Assembly (NCBI GenBank): GCA_964636125.1
Contig: CAZWPX010000021.1
Coordinates: 14,109-78,108 of the forward strand
Origin: CAJINA01 sp964636125
Lineage (GTDB): Bacteria > Desulfobacterota > Desulfobacteria > Desulfobacterales > CAJINA01
Direction of reading: 5' to 3'
DNA length: 64,000 nt
Each line of letters opens with the position of its first letter. Position 1 is the first letter of the stretch. The notes beneath the pieces were generated by a model. That model searched no databases, was not told where the DNA came from, and was given only the letters and a program-made list of their open reading frames with translations. The translations under genes were made by a program, and so were the position numbers. Positions 36,717 to 46,209 of the stretch are shown here, in pieces.

Positions 36717-37781
36717 TTATTTCTGCCAGGTCGGCGCCAATGTATCAACAATCAGGAAATAGGGCGCGAGGACCATCATAAACCAGAAGAAGGATACAAA
36801 TGCGGTGATCGTATCGCCCACCGGGTGGTTGGTGAGGGGCCAGAAATACCGATCATGGAATTTTAAAAAAGGATGTCTCTTTTTTTTCTCCGAAGTCCGG
36901 AGCAACACATCAAAAAAATAAAACATCTGCCAGGAGTTTCGGCGTATGTAACGTCCAATGTGAAACCAGGCCCGAACCGTTCCGAAAAATCCCAGATCAT
37001 ACACGAACATTCTGACGGCAGCCCCAAAGTAGGGTTTCAGCAGCAGGTGCCTGCTGTCTGCCTGGGGCGCATAAATGGTTTTTGCCCTGGCAAAAAACTC
37101 GGTGTAGCCGGTGCTGTACAGGGCCATAAGCATGCTCATGAGAATATGCAGACGGTGGGCACCCGCCACCTCAAATCGCCGGCCGGATGTATATAACAGA
37201 CCGGGAAGGGTGAGCCATCTGCCCTGGGCCCTGATTTTTTCAGCCAGCTTCTGGTCCTCCAGGAAGTGCTGGGTTTCATCGAAACCGCCCAGGACCTTGA
37301 AAAAGGAGCGTTTCAATAAGAATCCCTGGTCCCCGTTGGTGGTGTTCACCCGGTTGAAATGGGTCTTTCCTTCGGTATACCGGAAGGTCATGGCATTTTT
37401 CCGGTTCGAACGGCTGAATTTCAAGGGAAAATGACCGGCGATTGTTTCAGTACGGCCGGCGGCCAGTGTCGTTTGCCAATACCGCAGGGCGTTGACCAGC
37501 AGGCAGGGATCTTTGATCCTGGAATCGGCGTGTAAAAAAAGCAGTGCATCGCCTGAAGATTCTCTAAAACCCGCATTGAGCTGCCGGGCGCGGCCACGCG
37601 GTGCGGATACAACTGTGGGGCCAAAGGGGCGGCAGCGTGCCAGGGTGTGATCCGTGGAGCCGCCATCAGCTACAATTATTTCCAGTTCTGTTACCCGCTG
37701 GGCTTGCAGGTCTGCCAGCAGGTACGGCAAATGCGTCTCTTCATTTAAAGTGGGGATGATAATCGAGAGTTTAGTTGCCAT
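36717..37781 (-). CDS. Family 2 glycosyltransferase with C-terminal membrane segment
   Basis: 354 aa. The N-terminal 230 residues are a GT-A glycosyltransferase of the TIGR04283 type: LSIIIPTLNEETHLPYLLAD, IIVADGGSTDHT, ALLFLHADSRI (DxD-like metal site) and DQGFLLKRSFF. The C-terminal part has a basic region and one or two transmembrane helices (TITAFVSFFWFMMVLAPYFL). It probably transfers a sugar to a lipid at the inner membrane; donor and acceptor unknown. The ribosome-binding site is weak. Confidence 0.85.
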   Translation of the reverse strand: MATKLSIIIPTLNEETHLPYLLADLQAQRVTELEIIVADGGSTDHTLARCRPFGPTVVSAPRGRARQLNAGFRESSGDALLFLHADSRIKDPCLLVNALRYWQTTLAAGRTETIAGHFPLKFSRSNRKNAMTFRYTEGKTHFNRVNTTNGDQGFLLKRSFFKVLGGFDETQHFLEDQKLAEKIRAQGRWLTLPGLLYTSGRRFEVAGAHRLHILMSMLMALYSTGYTEFFARAKTIYAPQADSRHLLLKPYFGAAVRMFVYDLGFFGTVRAWFHIGRYIRRNSWQMFYFFDVLLRTSEKKKRHPFLKFHDRYFWPLTNHPVGDTITAFVSFFWFMMVLAPYFLIVDTLAPTWQK

Positions 37782-37974
37782 TTTTGCTATACGCCATTTC
37801 TATCCTTGCGGTATACAACCAAAGTATAGCAGGTTTGACGGGCGCAAACAACGTTAGCCTGACAGTTTCGGTCGCACGATACCGGGAGATGATGACGCCG
37901 ATTGAAAAGGCTGCGGCCTGCAAGCCACCCTGAGTTGGTGTGTGTCTACACGGAGAAGGAGCACTCTCTGAAAA

Positions 37975-39705
37975 TCAGGATTCATCGAGAACAATGCGAA
38001 CCGCATTGGCCAGATTTTCCAGGGTAATCGGTTTTTCCAGAGTGTCACGAATGCCATTGGAGCGAAATTTCACATGGTCCAGTTTGCCGCTGAAAGCTGA
38101 ATAGACAACGACCTTCGCATCCGATCGCAGGGCGACAACTTTCTCAGCCAACTGGTCCCCGGTGAGCCCCGGCATGGTCCAGTCGGTTAACAGCAGATCA
38201 AAGCCGTCCGGGTCATTACGGTAAAGTTCCAGAGCCTCTTCAGAACTGTTGACATTTTCGCACTGATATCCCAGAGAATTGAGCATTTTGCACAGCGTAA
38301 AGGCTACGGTACGGGCGTCATCAACCACCAGGATGCGCTCGCTGCCTTTGGGAAGTTGTTCAAATGTCAGCGGGTCCGCCTCTACCTGGGCAATGACCTT
38401 GGGCAGCAGGATCTCCACCTGGGTGCCCTCACCCGGTTTGCTGGTAATGGAAATAGTGCCCCCGTGATCCTTAATGATACTGCGAACGGTAGGCAGCCCC
38501 ATGCCGGTTCCCACACCTCCGGATTTGGTTGTATAGTAGGGGTCGAATATTTTTTTGAGTGTTTCCGGGGTCATGCCGCAGCCGTTGTCCGCGATGCGGA
38601 TTTTTATAAAACAGCCCGGTTTCAGTCCAGGGTGGACCAGGACCTGGTCTTTGCTCAGTTCCACCAGGCTGGATTCAATATTCAAAACACCATGAGCACT
38701 CCCCATCGCATCCCGGGCGTTTTTCATCAGGTCGGTGAGTGCCTGGTGCATCTGCTTGGGATCCGCCAGAATCAAGCCCTCCCGGAAGGAAAGATTGCCG
38801 CGGATAGAAATGGTTTCAGGCAGGAAAATACGAAAAAGTTTAATAGCCTGCTTGAGGACCTTCTGACTGTTGAGCGGTATCTTTTCCTGGCGCCCCTGGC
38901 TGGTAAAGGTGAGAATCTGCTCAACGAGATCCATAGCGCTGTCACTGGCTTTAAGGATTTCACAGATATCTTCGCGAACATTCTGATCTTCAAGATCGAG
39001 CATGGCAATCTCGGCAAATCCGGAAATGGCATTAATAATGTTTTTCAAATCATGGGCGATACCGGCGGACAATCTTTCCAGGGCGCGGTTTTTTTCAGCA
39101 TTCGCTTTCTGTACCTGCTGGCGGGCGGTTTCCCGAGTTTGGGCTTCAAGGGCTTCGTGTAGGCGAGCATTTTCAATAGCCAGGGCGGCATGGTCTGAGA
39201 AGATGGTGAAGAGCCGGACATCATCCTTGGTAAAAACGGTTCCCTCTTCTTTGTTTATGGCCTCAAGAACGCCGATTGTTTTACCGTTCACCAGCAAGGG
39301 TACCGCGAGGATAGATCTTGTTTTAAAACCTGTCAGTTTATCCATGGCCGCATCAAAACGCGAGTCTGTGCTGACATCCGGTACGATAAGCGCCTTCTCA
39401 TTTTCAGCGACCCATCCTGCGATACCAACACCCTTTTGAATGCGTTTGTCCGCCAGTTTGTCCGCTGCGGGACCGGTTGGGATCGTGAAAACCAGATCGC
39501 CGTTTTTTTCGTCGACGAGAAACAAGGTGACCGCTTCGGACTTGGCAACTTGGCCGGCATCCTTTAAAATCCGGGTAAGCACCTCGTATAGATTCAAAGA
39601 GGCGTGCAGGGACAGCAGTTCTTTCTTCATAACAAGGTAGAGGTCATTCCGTCTTGCGGCAGGTTCATTTCCCGCATTTGTTATCGGTCGAGCATGCGTT
39701 GTCAT
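37975..39705 (-). CDS. GAF-hybrid sensor histidine kinase with C-terminal receiver
   Basis: 576 aa, cytoplasmic. A GAF domain lies at about 30-185 (GVGIAGWVAENEKALIVPDV). A coiled-coil and phosphoacceptor helix follow (LSAGIAHDLKNIINAISGFA, phospho-His in IAHD), then a HATPase domain (NARDAMG; IADNGCGMTPETLKKIFDPY; GTGMGLPTV) and a receiver domain at about 450-570 (ILVVDDARTVAF; phospho-Asp in LLLTDWTMPG). The input is unknown; GAF suggests a small ligand or redox cofactor. No partner response regulator is adjacent, so the attached receiver may pass the signal on or tune the kinase. Confidence 0.9.
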   Translation of the reverse strand: MTTHARPITNAGNEPAARRNDLYLVMKKELLSLHASLNLYEVLTRILKDAGQVAKSEAVTLFLVDEKNGDLVFTIPTGPAADKLADKRIQKGVGIAGWVAENEKALIVPDVSTDSRFDAAMDKLTGFKTRSILAVPLLVNGKTIGVLEAINKEEGTVFTKDDVRLFTIFSDHAALAIENARLHEALEAQTRETARQQVQKANAEKNRALERLSAGIAHDLKNIINAISGFAEIAMLDLEDQNVREDICEILKASDSAMDLVEQILTFTSQGRQEKIPLNSQKVLKQAIKLFRIFLPETISIRGNLSFREGLILADPKQMHQALTDLMKNARDAMGSAHGVLNIESSLVELSKDQVLVHPGLKPGCFIKIRIADNGCGMTPETLKKIFDPYYTTKSGGVGTGMGLPTVRSIIKDHGGTISITSKPGEGTQVEILLPKVIAQVEADPLTFEQLPKGSERILVVDDARTVAFTLCKMLNSLGYQCENVNSSEEALELYRNDPDGFDLLLTDWTMPGLTGDQLAEKVVALRSDAKVVVYSAFSGKLDHVKFRSNGIRDTLEKPITLENLANAVRIVLDES

Positions 39706-40000
39706 AGAGGATCCTTGGCGCTTAGTTCTATAAAGATAAATTGTGCAGGCCAGTCAGTCTGAAATTTGGAATCATCTTGAGCCTACTGAAGTATTAACTC
39801 GGCAGAATAAAATGCAAAATACGTGCCAGTAAATACGAATTATAAGGAAATTAAAATATATGTAAAAACAGGTGGATAGAGGCAGGGTTGCTGATCGAGA
39901 ATCGGTCGTCGTCAAAAAATGGTGTAAATATATTGTGCCTATAAGCTTTCTCCAATAAATGTCGATCTAAGGCCCGGGGCTGATATTGGCACACAAGACC
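39706..40000. other. Intergenic region, nothing recognised
   Basis: About 295 AT-rich bases with no supported gene. The promoter of the histidine kinase gene is expected at its left edge. Confidence 0.4.
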
Positions 40001-40342
40001 TCAGGTCAAGTAGCGATTTATGATTCGTTTAAAGCGCATGGTCCAATAGGGGATGTTGACCGGTATTACCAGGCGGGGATCAAAATTAAGGTTTTTAATG
40101 CCGCCCAGGACTGACAGGTAATGGACATGATCGCCTACTGAGAGTGTACATCCATGGGCATGCACCCACCGGCGGTTTTTGCGGAAGTACGCGTCGAAAA
40201 GTGATTTAATTGTTTTGAGCGGCATATCATTGGAACGGGTCTGTTTTTCATCAATCTGGTTAGCTGTTTGATAGCTGCTGTCAATTTTTTCAGGGTCATA
40301 GCGATCACAGCGCAATATCATTACTTTGTGCTTTTTCTGCAT
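40001..40342 (-). CDS. DUF-type conserved hypothetical protein
   Basis: 113 aa from ATG 40342 (MQKKHKVMILRCDRYDPEKI), with AGGAG upstream; the frame is open to 40465 but that part lacks initiation signals. A Cys/Asp-containing N-terminal strand (ILRCDRYD) is followed by helices and a conserved-looking GCTLSVGDHVHYLSVLGG. Not recognised. It lies downstream of recD on the same strand, separated by about 270 bp. Confidence 0.5.
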   Translation of the reverse strand: MQKKHKVMILRCDRYDPEKIDSSYQTANQIDEKQTRSNDMPLKTIKSLFDAYFRKNRRWVHAHGCTLSVGDHVHYLSVLGGIKNLNFDPRLVIPVNIPYWTMRFKRIINRYLT

Positions 40343-40614
40343 AGGGTTCTCCTGAATCTTGAAAATACGCTGTATGCTCGAGCAGGTAATATAGAGGGCC
40401 GGACTCATACACGCACCCATAAGGTGGTAAGCGGTCCGGATTGAGAGGGAGTTTAGGCGGTCCAAAATCTATTTGTCAAGGAGAGTCATGTTCAACCGGG
40501 GCAAAATCAGCTTTTGCAAAAGATCGGGTTCAACGCGCCCACAATTCACTACAGGCGTTTCTGGATGCCTCAGTTCAAGCTCGGTCCCAGGGTAGGCATT
40601 GCCGGTCCGACAAG

Positions 40615-42480
40615 CTATTGGTCCTTTCGCAGGAGGGCATCACGCAGCCCGGACCTGCGCTCTACCCGGGCTGTCACCGCTTTGTTGAAGATGTCGTCAT
40701 TTGCCCAAATTTCTACTTTACAGCGAGCCCGGGTGATCCCGGTGTAAACCAGCTCACGGGTAAACACAGGTGAATCAACCGGTGGCAGGATCATCAGAAT
40801 CTGGTCAAATTCAGAGCCCTGGGACTTGTGAATTGTCATGGCGTAGACGGTCTCGTGGGCGGGCAGCCGTACCGGCGCCAGCGTTCGGAAGCCACCCTGC
40901 CGGTCCGGAAAATAGGCCCGCTTTTCCCGGGTTTCATCCTCCCAGATGATACCCACATCCCCGTTATACAGCTTCAGGCTGTAATGATTGCTGAGAATCA
41001 TGATAGGCCGCCCCGGATAGTAGTCCCGGGTCATGTCAATGAACCCCTGTTTCTGAAAAATGGTTTCCATAAGCAGGTTTATGTTTTTAACGCCGTAAGG
41101 CCCTTTGCGGTGTGAACAGAGGATTCGGAATGTTTCGAGAACAGAAAAAGCCTCCTGGACGTTTTGGGCCCTGAACAGATCGGCATAATTGGATGCCAGA
41201 TCTGCGGCCAGGACACTTTCCAGTTCGGATGAGCCGGGCAGTTGTCGTTTAATGACAGTTTTGGATGTATCGGTTTCGATCAGTTCCAGGGCCCGGCTAA
41301 TATCCCCCCGGTTGACTGCCTGGCTGACGGTGCCGATGGCTGAGCTTTCATCGAATCGGTAGCTGAATTTTAGCTCAACCGCACAATCAGAAAGGGCTGT
41401 GCGGCCGGGGACACAGACCCGATCCATCTTTTCTCCACTGCTGCCGGCATAGGCATCGCAAAATTCCCTGGAAAACTGATTTGTATCCGCGGCTTCACAG
41501 ATGTCCCCCAGGACTGCCCCGGCTTCAACTGACGCGAGCTGGTTTTTATCTCCCAGCAGGATGACCCGGGTTTGATCTGCAGCAGCCAGGACCAGCTTGG
41601 CCATCAGGGCCAGGGAGACCATGGACGCTTCATCCACGATCAGGATATCAGCTGATAAAGGGTAGTGACTATCATGGTAAAAGTAGGGCGAGTTGCGTCT
41701 TACCCCCAGCAGCCGGTGGATAGTGGTGGCTTCCTCCGGGATTGCCGCTAAAAGGCTGGGGGCACACACAAGGGCCTGCTTGGCTTTTTTAATGGACTCC
41801 TGCAGCCTCGCAGCGGCTTTTCCGGTTGGCGCACACAAGGATATTTTCAGCCCAGAATCCTGCTCCAGGAGAAGGGCCAGGATGTGGGTAACCGTATGGG
41901 TTTTACCTGTCCCGGGACCGCCGGAAATAATACAGAAATTATTGGTCGCGGCCGCATAGGCGGCCACCTTCTGCCAGTTCGGGCTTGACCCGGCATGGTC
42001 GAAATACCGGCGCAGACCCGCCTGGAGAAGATGCCGGTCTACAGGTGGGCCGTGCATCCCGGTCCTGCTTTTAATAGCGGCGGCCAACTGGTGCTCATAG
42101 GTCCAGTAGCGGTAAAGATACAGGCGTTGCTGCCGGTCAAGTATCAGGGGTTGATATTCACCGGGTCGGCCCACAACCGTACTTCCCTTCAATTGGGCAG
42201 CCCAGGTGTCCGCTACCGGGGTCCGGATGCGGTTCAGTCGGTCGGGCAAGTTTTCCGAAGGGTCATTAAACAATGTGGCCAGCGGCCTGTCGGCGAGCGC
42301 TTTTATATCGAGGCATATGTGTTTTGCGCCGGAAGTGATATTGCTCACCAGCACGCCGGCCAGGGAGAGTTCTGCGCTGGCTGTATCGCCCGCCAGGGTT
42401 GTAAGCAAATCAGAGAACTTCAGATCAATATCCTGCAGCAGATTGTTTTCGTACAGGGATTGAATTTTGTATTTGTCCAT
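40615..42480 (-). CDS. recD: Exodeoxyribonuclease V subunit alpha (RecD helicase)
   Basis: 621 aa. Superfamily 1 5'-3' helicase of RecBCD. Walker A is SGGPGTGKTHTVTHI, motif II is VDEASMVSLALMAKL, motif III is LLGDKNQLASVEAGAVLGDI, and the C-terminal motifs are TIHKSQGSEFDQI and VYTGITRARCKVEIW. I chose ATG 42480 with GAGG upstream rather than GTG 42534. It is the last gene of the recC-recB-recD run, 78 bp after recB. Its length fits the family. Confidence 0.93.
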   Translation of the reverse strand: MDKYKIQSLYENNLLQDIDLKFSDLLTTLAGDTASAELSLAGVLVSNITSGAKHICLDIKALADRPLATLFNDPSENLPDRLNRIRTPVADTWAAQLKGSTVVGRPGEYQPLILDRQQRLYLYRYWTYEHQLAAAIKSRTGMHGPPVDRHLLQAGLRRYFDHAGSSPNWQKVAAYAAATNNFCIISGGPGTGKTHTVTHILALLLEQDSGLKISLCAPTGKAAARLQESIKKAKQALVCAPSLLAAIPEEATTIHRLLGVRRNSPYFYHDSHYPLSADILIVDEASMVSLALMAKLVLAAADQTRVILLGDKNQLASVEAGAVLGDICEAADTNQFSREFCDAYAGSSGEKMDRVCVPGRTALSDCAVELKFSYRFDESSAIGTVSQAVNRGDISRALELIETDTSKTVIKRQLPGSSELESVLAADLASNYADLFRAQNVQEAFSVLETFRILCSHRKGPYGVKNINLLMETIFQKQGFIDMTRDYYPGRPIMILSNHYSLKLYNGDVGIIWEDETREKRAYFPDRQGGFRTLAPVRLPAHETVYAMTIHKSQGSEFDQILMILPPVDSPVFTRELVYTGITRARCKVEIWANDDIFNKAVTARVERRSGLRDALLRKDQ

Positions 42481-42558
42481 AGATGTTTCAACCTCGATGG
42501 CCTGATTTTCAGAGCCGGGCAAAAGAAATTGCACTCGGCTGGTGCAACGGGCGCGTGT

Positions 42559-45500
42559 TTACAACCCAAAAAGATCGCACAATGCCGCGACCATCCTGCT
42601 CGGCGGGCGGTCATAGAAGATACCGGATTCCGGATGCTCAGGGTGGATGCCACGCACAAACAGGTAGAATACACCACCGAAATGCCGCTCATAAGTATAC
42701 TCGGAAATTCGGCTGGCAAGATACTTGTGCAGCGCCACGGTATAAATGTAATACTGGAGATTATACAACGCTTTGGCCATGCTTTCGGCCAGGTGCTCTG
42801 CAGCGTAATCAGCGTAGTGGTTGCCCAGGTGATTGGTCTTCCAGTCAAGCAGGTAGTATTTACCTTCAAACTCAAAAACCAAGTCGATGAAACCCCGCAT
42901 AAACCCCTGGACAGGATGAAATTCGAGGGCGCCTAATTTTTCCGTGAATCCGGCAGTGCCGACATTTTCAGTATCAATGAATCTGGCAAAAACGGCCTGC
43001 AAGGTTTTTGCGGTAAAGTGTTTCACCGGAAAATAGAATTCCAGTTCAGGTATCCGCCGCTCAGCAGGTATCCTGCCCAGGGTAAAATCGGCCCGGCCGG
43101 GCATCAACGGGGCCTGCAGGACCGCTCTGGCCATACAGTACACGCTTTCGGCGCGCGGGGAGCCGGTGACGCTGCCCGGTGCGGGTTCGTCCAGGCCGAA
43201 TTTTTGCAGCATCGTCTCGATCAGGACCCGATCCTGTATCGCATCACGCATGGCGAAATCCAGGTTTTCAAAAATTGCATGGATACAGGATCCGGTCAGG
43301 GTACCGCCGGGGAAAGCAAAAAAGGTGTGCCCCGGGGCAGGCTGAACAGCAACGGGGCCGGACACGAATTCATCGGCTTTCAACCGATGCAAGGTTGCAT
43401 GGCTGCCGGTGGGTAATTTTTCTGCAGCCAGCATTGAAAAACTGGCAATTTTCCAATCCTGCGAGATCTTTTCCGCCGGGTTGAAAACCCGGCAGGTCAG
43501 GTTTGCGCGTGTGTGGTCATCAGGTGGTTGGTAGGGTTCGGGTACGGGTGTGATCGCGCTGGAGAGCGTGATGCCATTTTCGGGGCCCGCCATCTGTTGG
43601 GCCACAATGTCTCCCAGGGCATCCTCATCCAGGTGTTTGATACGGTTGATCGTCTGCTGGCAGATCTCTTTCTCCATAGGGCTGCCACCGGTGAGAATAT
43701 AATCCAGTGCCGTAGCCGCAGGCGTACCGATGCGGCCGAATGTGAGATAGCAACGGTTTTGGGCCCGAGTCAAGGCCACGTAAAGCAGCCGTACGAGCTC
43801 GGAAAGATTTTCCCTGGCCGCCAGCGCCTTGTGTGCCTGCCCGTGCTGGTCAGTACCGATATCCAGGTAATACCGGTTATCGGCGTGAAAAATGATACCA
43901 TCGTCACGGGGAGCGGCATTTTGCTGCCACATGAATGGGCAGAAGACAATTGGGAATTGCAGCCCCTTGCTGCGAAAGACAGTTAAAATCTGGACAGCCT
44001 CGTCGTCGCGTTCAAGCCGCAGTTCCTGTTCTTCCCGGGCTTCTTCCGACACCCTTTGCTCCCTGATCCAGTTCAGCACACCGTTGAGGCCCAGGTCTTG
44101 TTCAGAAACGGCCGTGTGGATCAATTCGGCCAGGTGCAGCACGTTGGTCAGCCGCCGTTCACCATAGGTGTGGGCCAGAAGTTTTCGGCGGACCTGGTAG
44201 TCGCTCATGAATTTGCGGAACGCGGCCATAAATCCGCGGGCTTCCCATAACTCGTGGTAGTCGGCAAATCGGTCCAGGTGGAATTCGTAGTCGGTCAGGC
44301 GGGTGTCATCTTCCATAAACGCGAGAATCTCACCCGCGGGACATCCAACCAGACTCGTGGCCAGGGCGGTATTCAGTTTCACCGGGTTTCCCGGAGCGGA
44401 CATCGCGGCAAGAATGTGGGTCATTTCCCGCGCCTCCGCCGCCTGGAAAATGTTGCCGGCCTGGGAGATAACAGCCGGGATGCCGAGTTTTCCCAGATGC
44501 GTTTTGAATAGCTGTGCATCCGCGTTGCGGGTGACCAGGACCGCAAGATCCGAAGGTGTTACCGGCCGGGTGTCAATGCGCGCCTGACCCCGGGCGGACA
44601 GGGCCAGGATGCGTGCGATTTCAGCCACCACAGCGGTGGCGGCTGTTTCCCGGGCCTGGGCCTTATTGGGATTCTTGCGGGTATTGCCGGTGTTTTCTCG
44701 ATTAAGGGACCACAGCACCAGGCTCCCGACGGTATCACCTGCAATGTGCAGCGGTGACGCGTTGCCGACACTCTGACCGGCGGCCCGCACCGGAATGTAG
44801 CTGACCGCATTGCCCAGAACAAAAGGATTCTCGGCCTGGCTGAAAAATTGGTTTATCGCACTCACCAGCTGTGATTCTGAACGCCAGTTCGAATGCAACG
44901 TGAATTTACGACCGGGCGGGATACGCGCAGCGGCCTGGATGTAGGCAAAGATGTCCGCCCCGCGAAAACCATAAATGGATTGCTTGGGATCACCGATGAG
45001 AAACAGGCTTTTGCCCTTCTGGTTGAAAACCGTATCGAAAATTTCATACTGGATCGGATCTGTGTCCTGGAATTCGTCAATCAAGGCTGCGTCGAATTTC
45101 TTTTTGATGGCACGGGTGAGCGGGCTGTCATTATCGGCTCGCAGGGCTTTCTGGACAGTGGTTAGCAGATCGTCAAAGGATTGAATGTTGGCGGTCTGTT
45201 TTCTTTTGGCAAGCTCTGATTTGAGATAATCGGCATACTGGTGCCTGATCCAGATGCCATAGGCCTGTTCTGCCCGGGTGTAGGCCTCGCAAAGATCAAA
45301 AAATCGAAGTTCAGGGGGAGCGAATCCTGTTTTCAGGCAGCCGGCGATGTGTGTGGTCGTGAACAGGCTGAGGGCGCCCAGGGCCTCAGGCGGCGGTTGG
45401 GTTGTGCAGGCCTGGCCGACAGCTGCGATGAACCCTTCAAGGGCAGCCTTGCGAAAAGGGTTTTTACTCTTACTGAATCCGGAATCAGGAGCCCGGAGAA

Positions 45501-46206
45501 CATTTTTAATGGTGTCGGCCGCCGCATCCCATTCCCGTCGCAGGTCTGCGTGTGCCCGGGTAAGGTTTTCAAGGGTCCCGGGTGCCGCTTCAGGAATGAG
45601 GGTCAAGGTGGGATTGCGGACGATTCTGTCAGCCAGGGACGTCAGGGCGCCGTAGGTAATCCGGCCGCGTTTGGCCACTGCATCCAGGAAGGCGGTGCTG
45701 CTAATGAAGTGCATTCTCCAGAAATCATCCGTAATTTCCTGAACCAGGTAGCCCTGGTCGGATACCAGCTCAGTATCAAACCTGACTGCGGATTCAAATG
45801 CGTTTTCATCCAGCACTCGTTTACAGAAGCCATGAATGGTAAAGATGGAGGCTTCATCAAAACAGATCAGGGCATTACGCAGTCGCTTTTCGGCCGAGGC
45901 CAAAGGATTCGGCCCGGGGACCTGGCGAAGCAGGCCCCGGAGTGTGTCATTGCCGTTGGAATGGCTGCTGCAGGCAGCCCGCAGGGTATCATTGAGTGTA
46001 TGCCTGATCCTGTCACGCAGCTCTTTGGTGGCGGCTTCAGTAAAGGTGACCACCAGGATCTTTCTGACCTCCAGAGCTTTTTCCAGGATCAGCCGCAAAA
46101 AGAGGTTGGCGATGGTGAACGTTTTGCCCGTGCCGGCGCTGGCCTCGATGAGGCTGGTTCCTTCAAGGGGCATTTGCATTAGATCCAGTGGCGTGTGACT
46201 GTGCAT
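42559..46206 (-). CDS. recB: Exodeoxyribonuclease V subunit beta (RecB)
   Basis: 1215 aa, close to E. coli RecB. A UvrD-type helicase region starts at once: SLIEASAGTGKTFTIANLFL (Walker A), ALIDEFQDTDPIQYEIFD (motif II) and LIGDPKQSIYGFRGADIFAY. The C-terminal nuclease domain has the catalytic DWKTN motif (YYLLDWKTNHLG) with the upstream acidic residues (GFIDLVFEFE). It processes double-strand breaks with RecC and RecD. It starts 3 bases after recC stops, which implies translational coupling. Confidence 0.95.
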   Translation of the reverse strand: MHSHTPLDLMQMPLEGTSLIEASAGTGKTFTIANLFLRLILEKALEVRKILVVTFTEAATKELRDRIRHTLNDTLRAACSSHSNGNDTLRGLLRQVPGPNPLASAEKRLRNALICFDEASIFTIHGFCKRVLDENAFESAVRFDTELVSDQGYLVQEITDDFWRMHFISSTAFLDAVAKRGRITYGALTSLADRIVRNPTLTLIPEAAPGTLENLTRAHADLRREWDAAADTIKNVLRAPDSGFSKSKNPFRKAALEGFIAAVGQACTTQPPPEALGALSLFTTTHIAGCLKTGFAPPELRFFDLCEAYTRAEQAYGIWIRHQYADYLKSELAKRKQTANIQSFDDLLTTVQKALRADNDSPLTRAIKKKFDAALIDEFQDTDPIQYEIFDTVFNQKGKSLFLIGDPKQSIYGFRGADIFAYIQAAARIPPGRKFTLHSNWRSESQLVSAINQFFSQAENPFVLGNAVSYIPVRAAGQSVGNASPLHIAGDTVGSLVLWSLNRENTGNTRKNPNKAQARETAATAVVAEIARILALSARGQARIDTRPVTPSDLAVLVTRNADAQLFKTHLGKLGIPAVISQAGNIFQAAEAREMTHILAAMSAPGNPVKLNTALATSLVGCPAGEILAFMEDDTRLTDYEFHLDRFADYHELWEARGFMAAFRKFMSDYQVRRKLLAHTYGERRLTNVLHLAELIHTAVSEQDLGLNGVLNWIREQRVSEEAREEQELRLERDDEAVQILTVFRSKGLQFPIVFCPFMWQQNAAPRDDGIIFHADNRYYLDIGTDQHGQAHKALAARENLSELVRLLYVALTRAQNRCYLTFGRIGTPAATALDYILTGGSPMEKEICQQTINRIKHLDEDALGDIVAQQMAGPENGITLSSAITPVPEPYQPPDDHTRANLTCRVFNPAEKISQDWKIASFSMLAAEKLPTGSHATLHRLKADEFVSGPVAVQPAPGHTFFAFPGGTLTGSCIHAIFENLDFAMRDAIQDRVLIETMLQKFGLDEPAPGSVTGSPRAESVYCMARAVLQAPLMPGRADFTLGRIPAERRIPELEFYFPVKHFTAKTLQAVFARFIDTENVGTAGFTEKLGALEFHPVQGFMRGFIDLVFEFEGKYYLLDWKTNHLGNHYADYAAEHLAESMAKALYNLQYYIYTVALHKYLASRISEYTYERHFGGVFYLFVRGIHPEHPESGIFYDRPPSRMVAALCDLFGL

Positions 46207-46209
46207 GGC

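Noticed and set aside
38356..39162. A 268-codon plus-strand frame inside the histidine kinase gene
   Set aside because: It lies antisense to the HATPase and kinase motifs, which are clearly coding on the minus strand.
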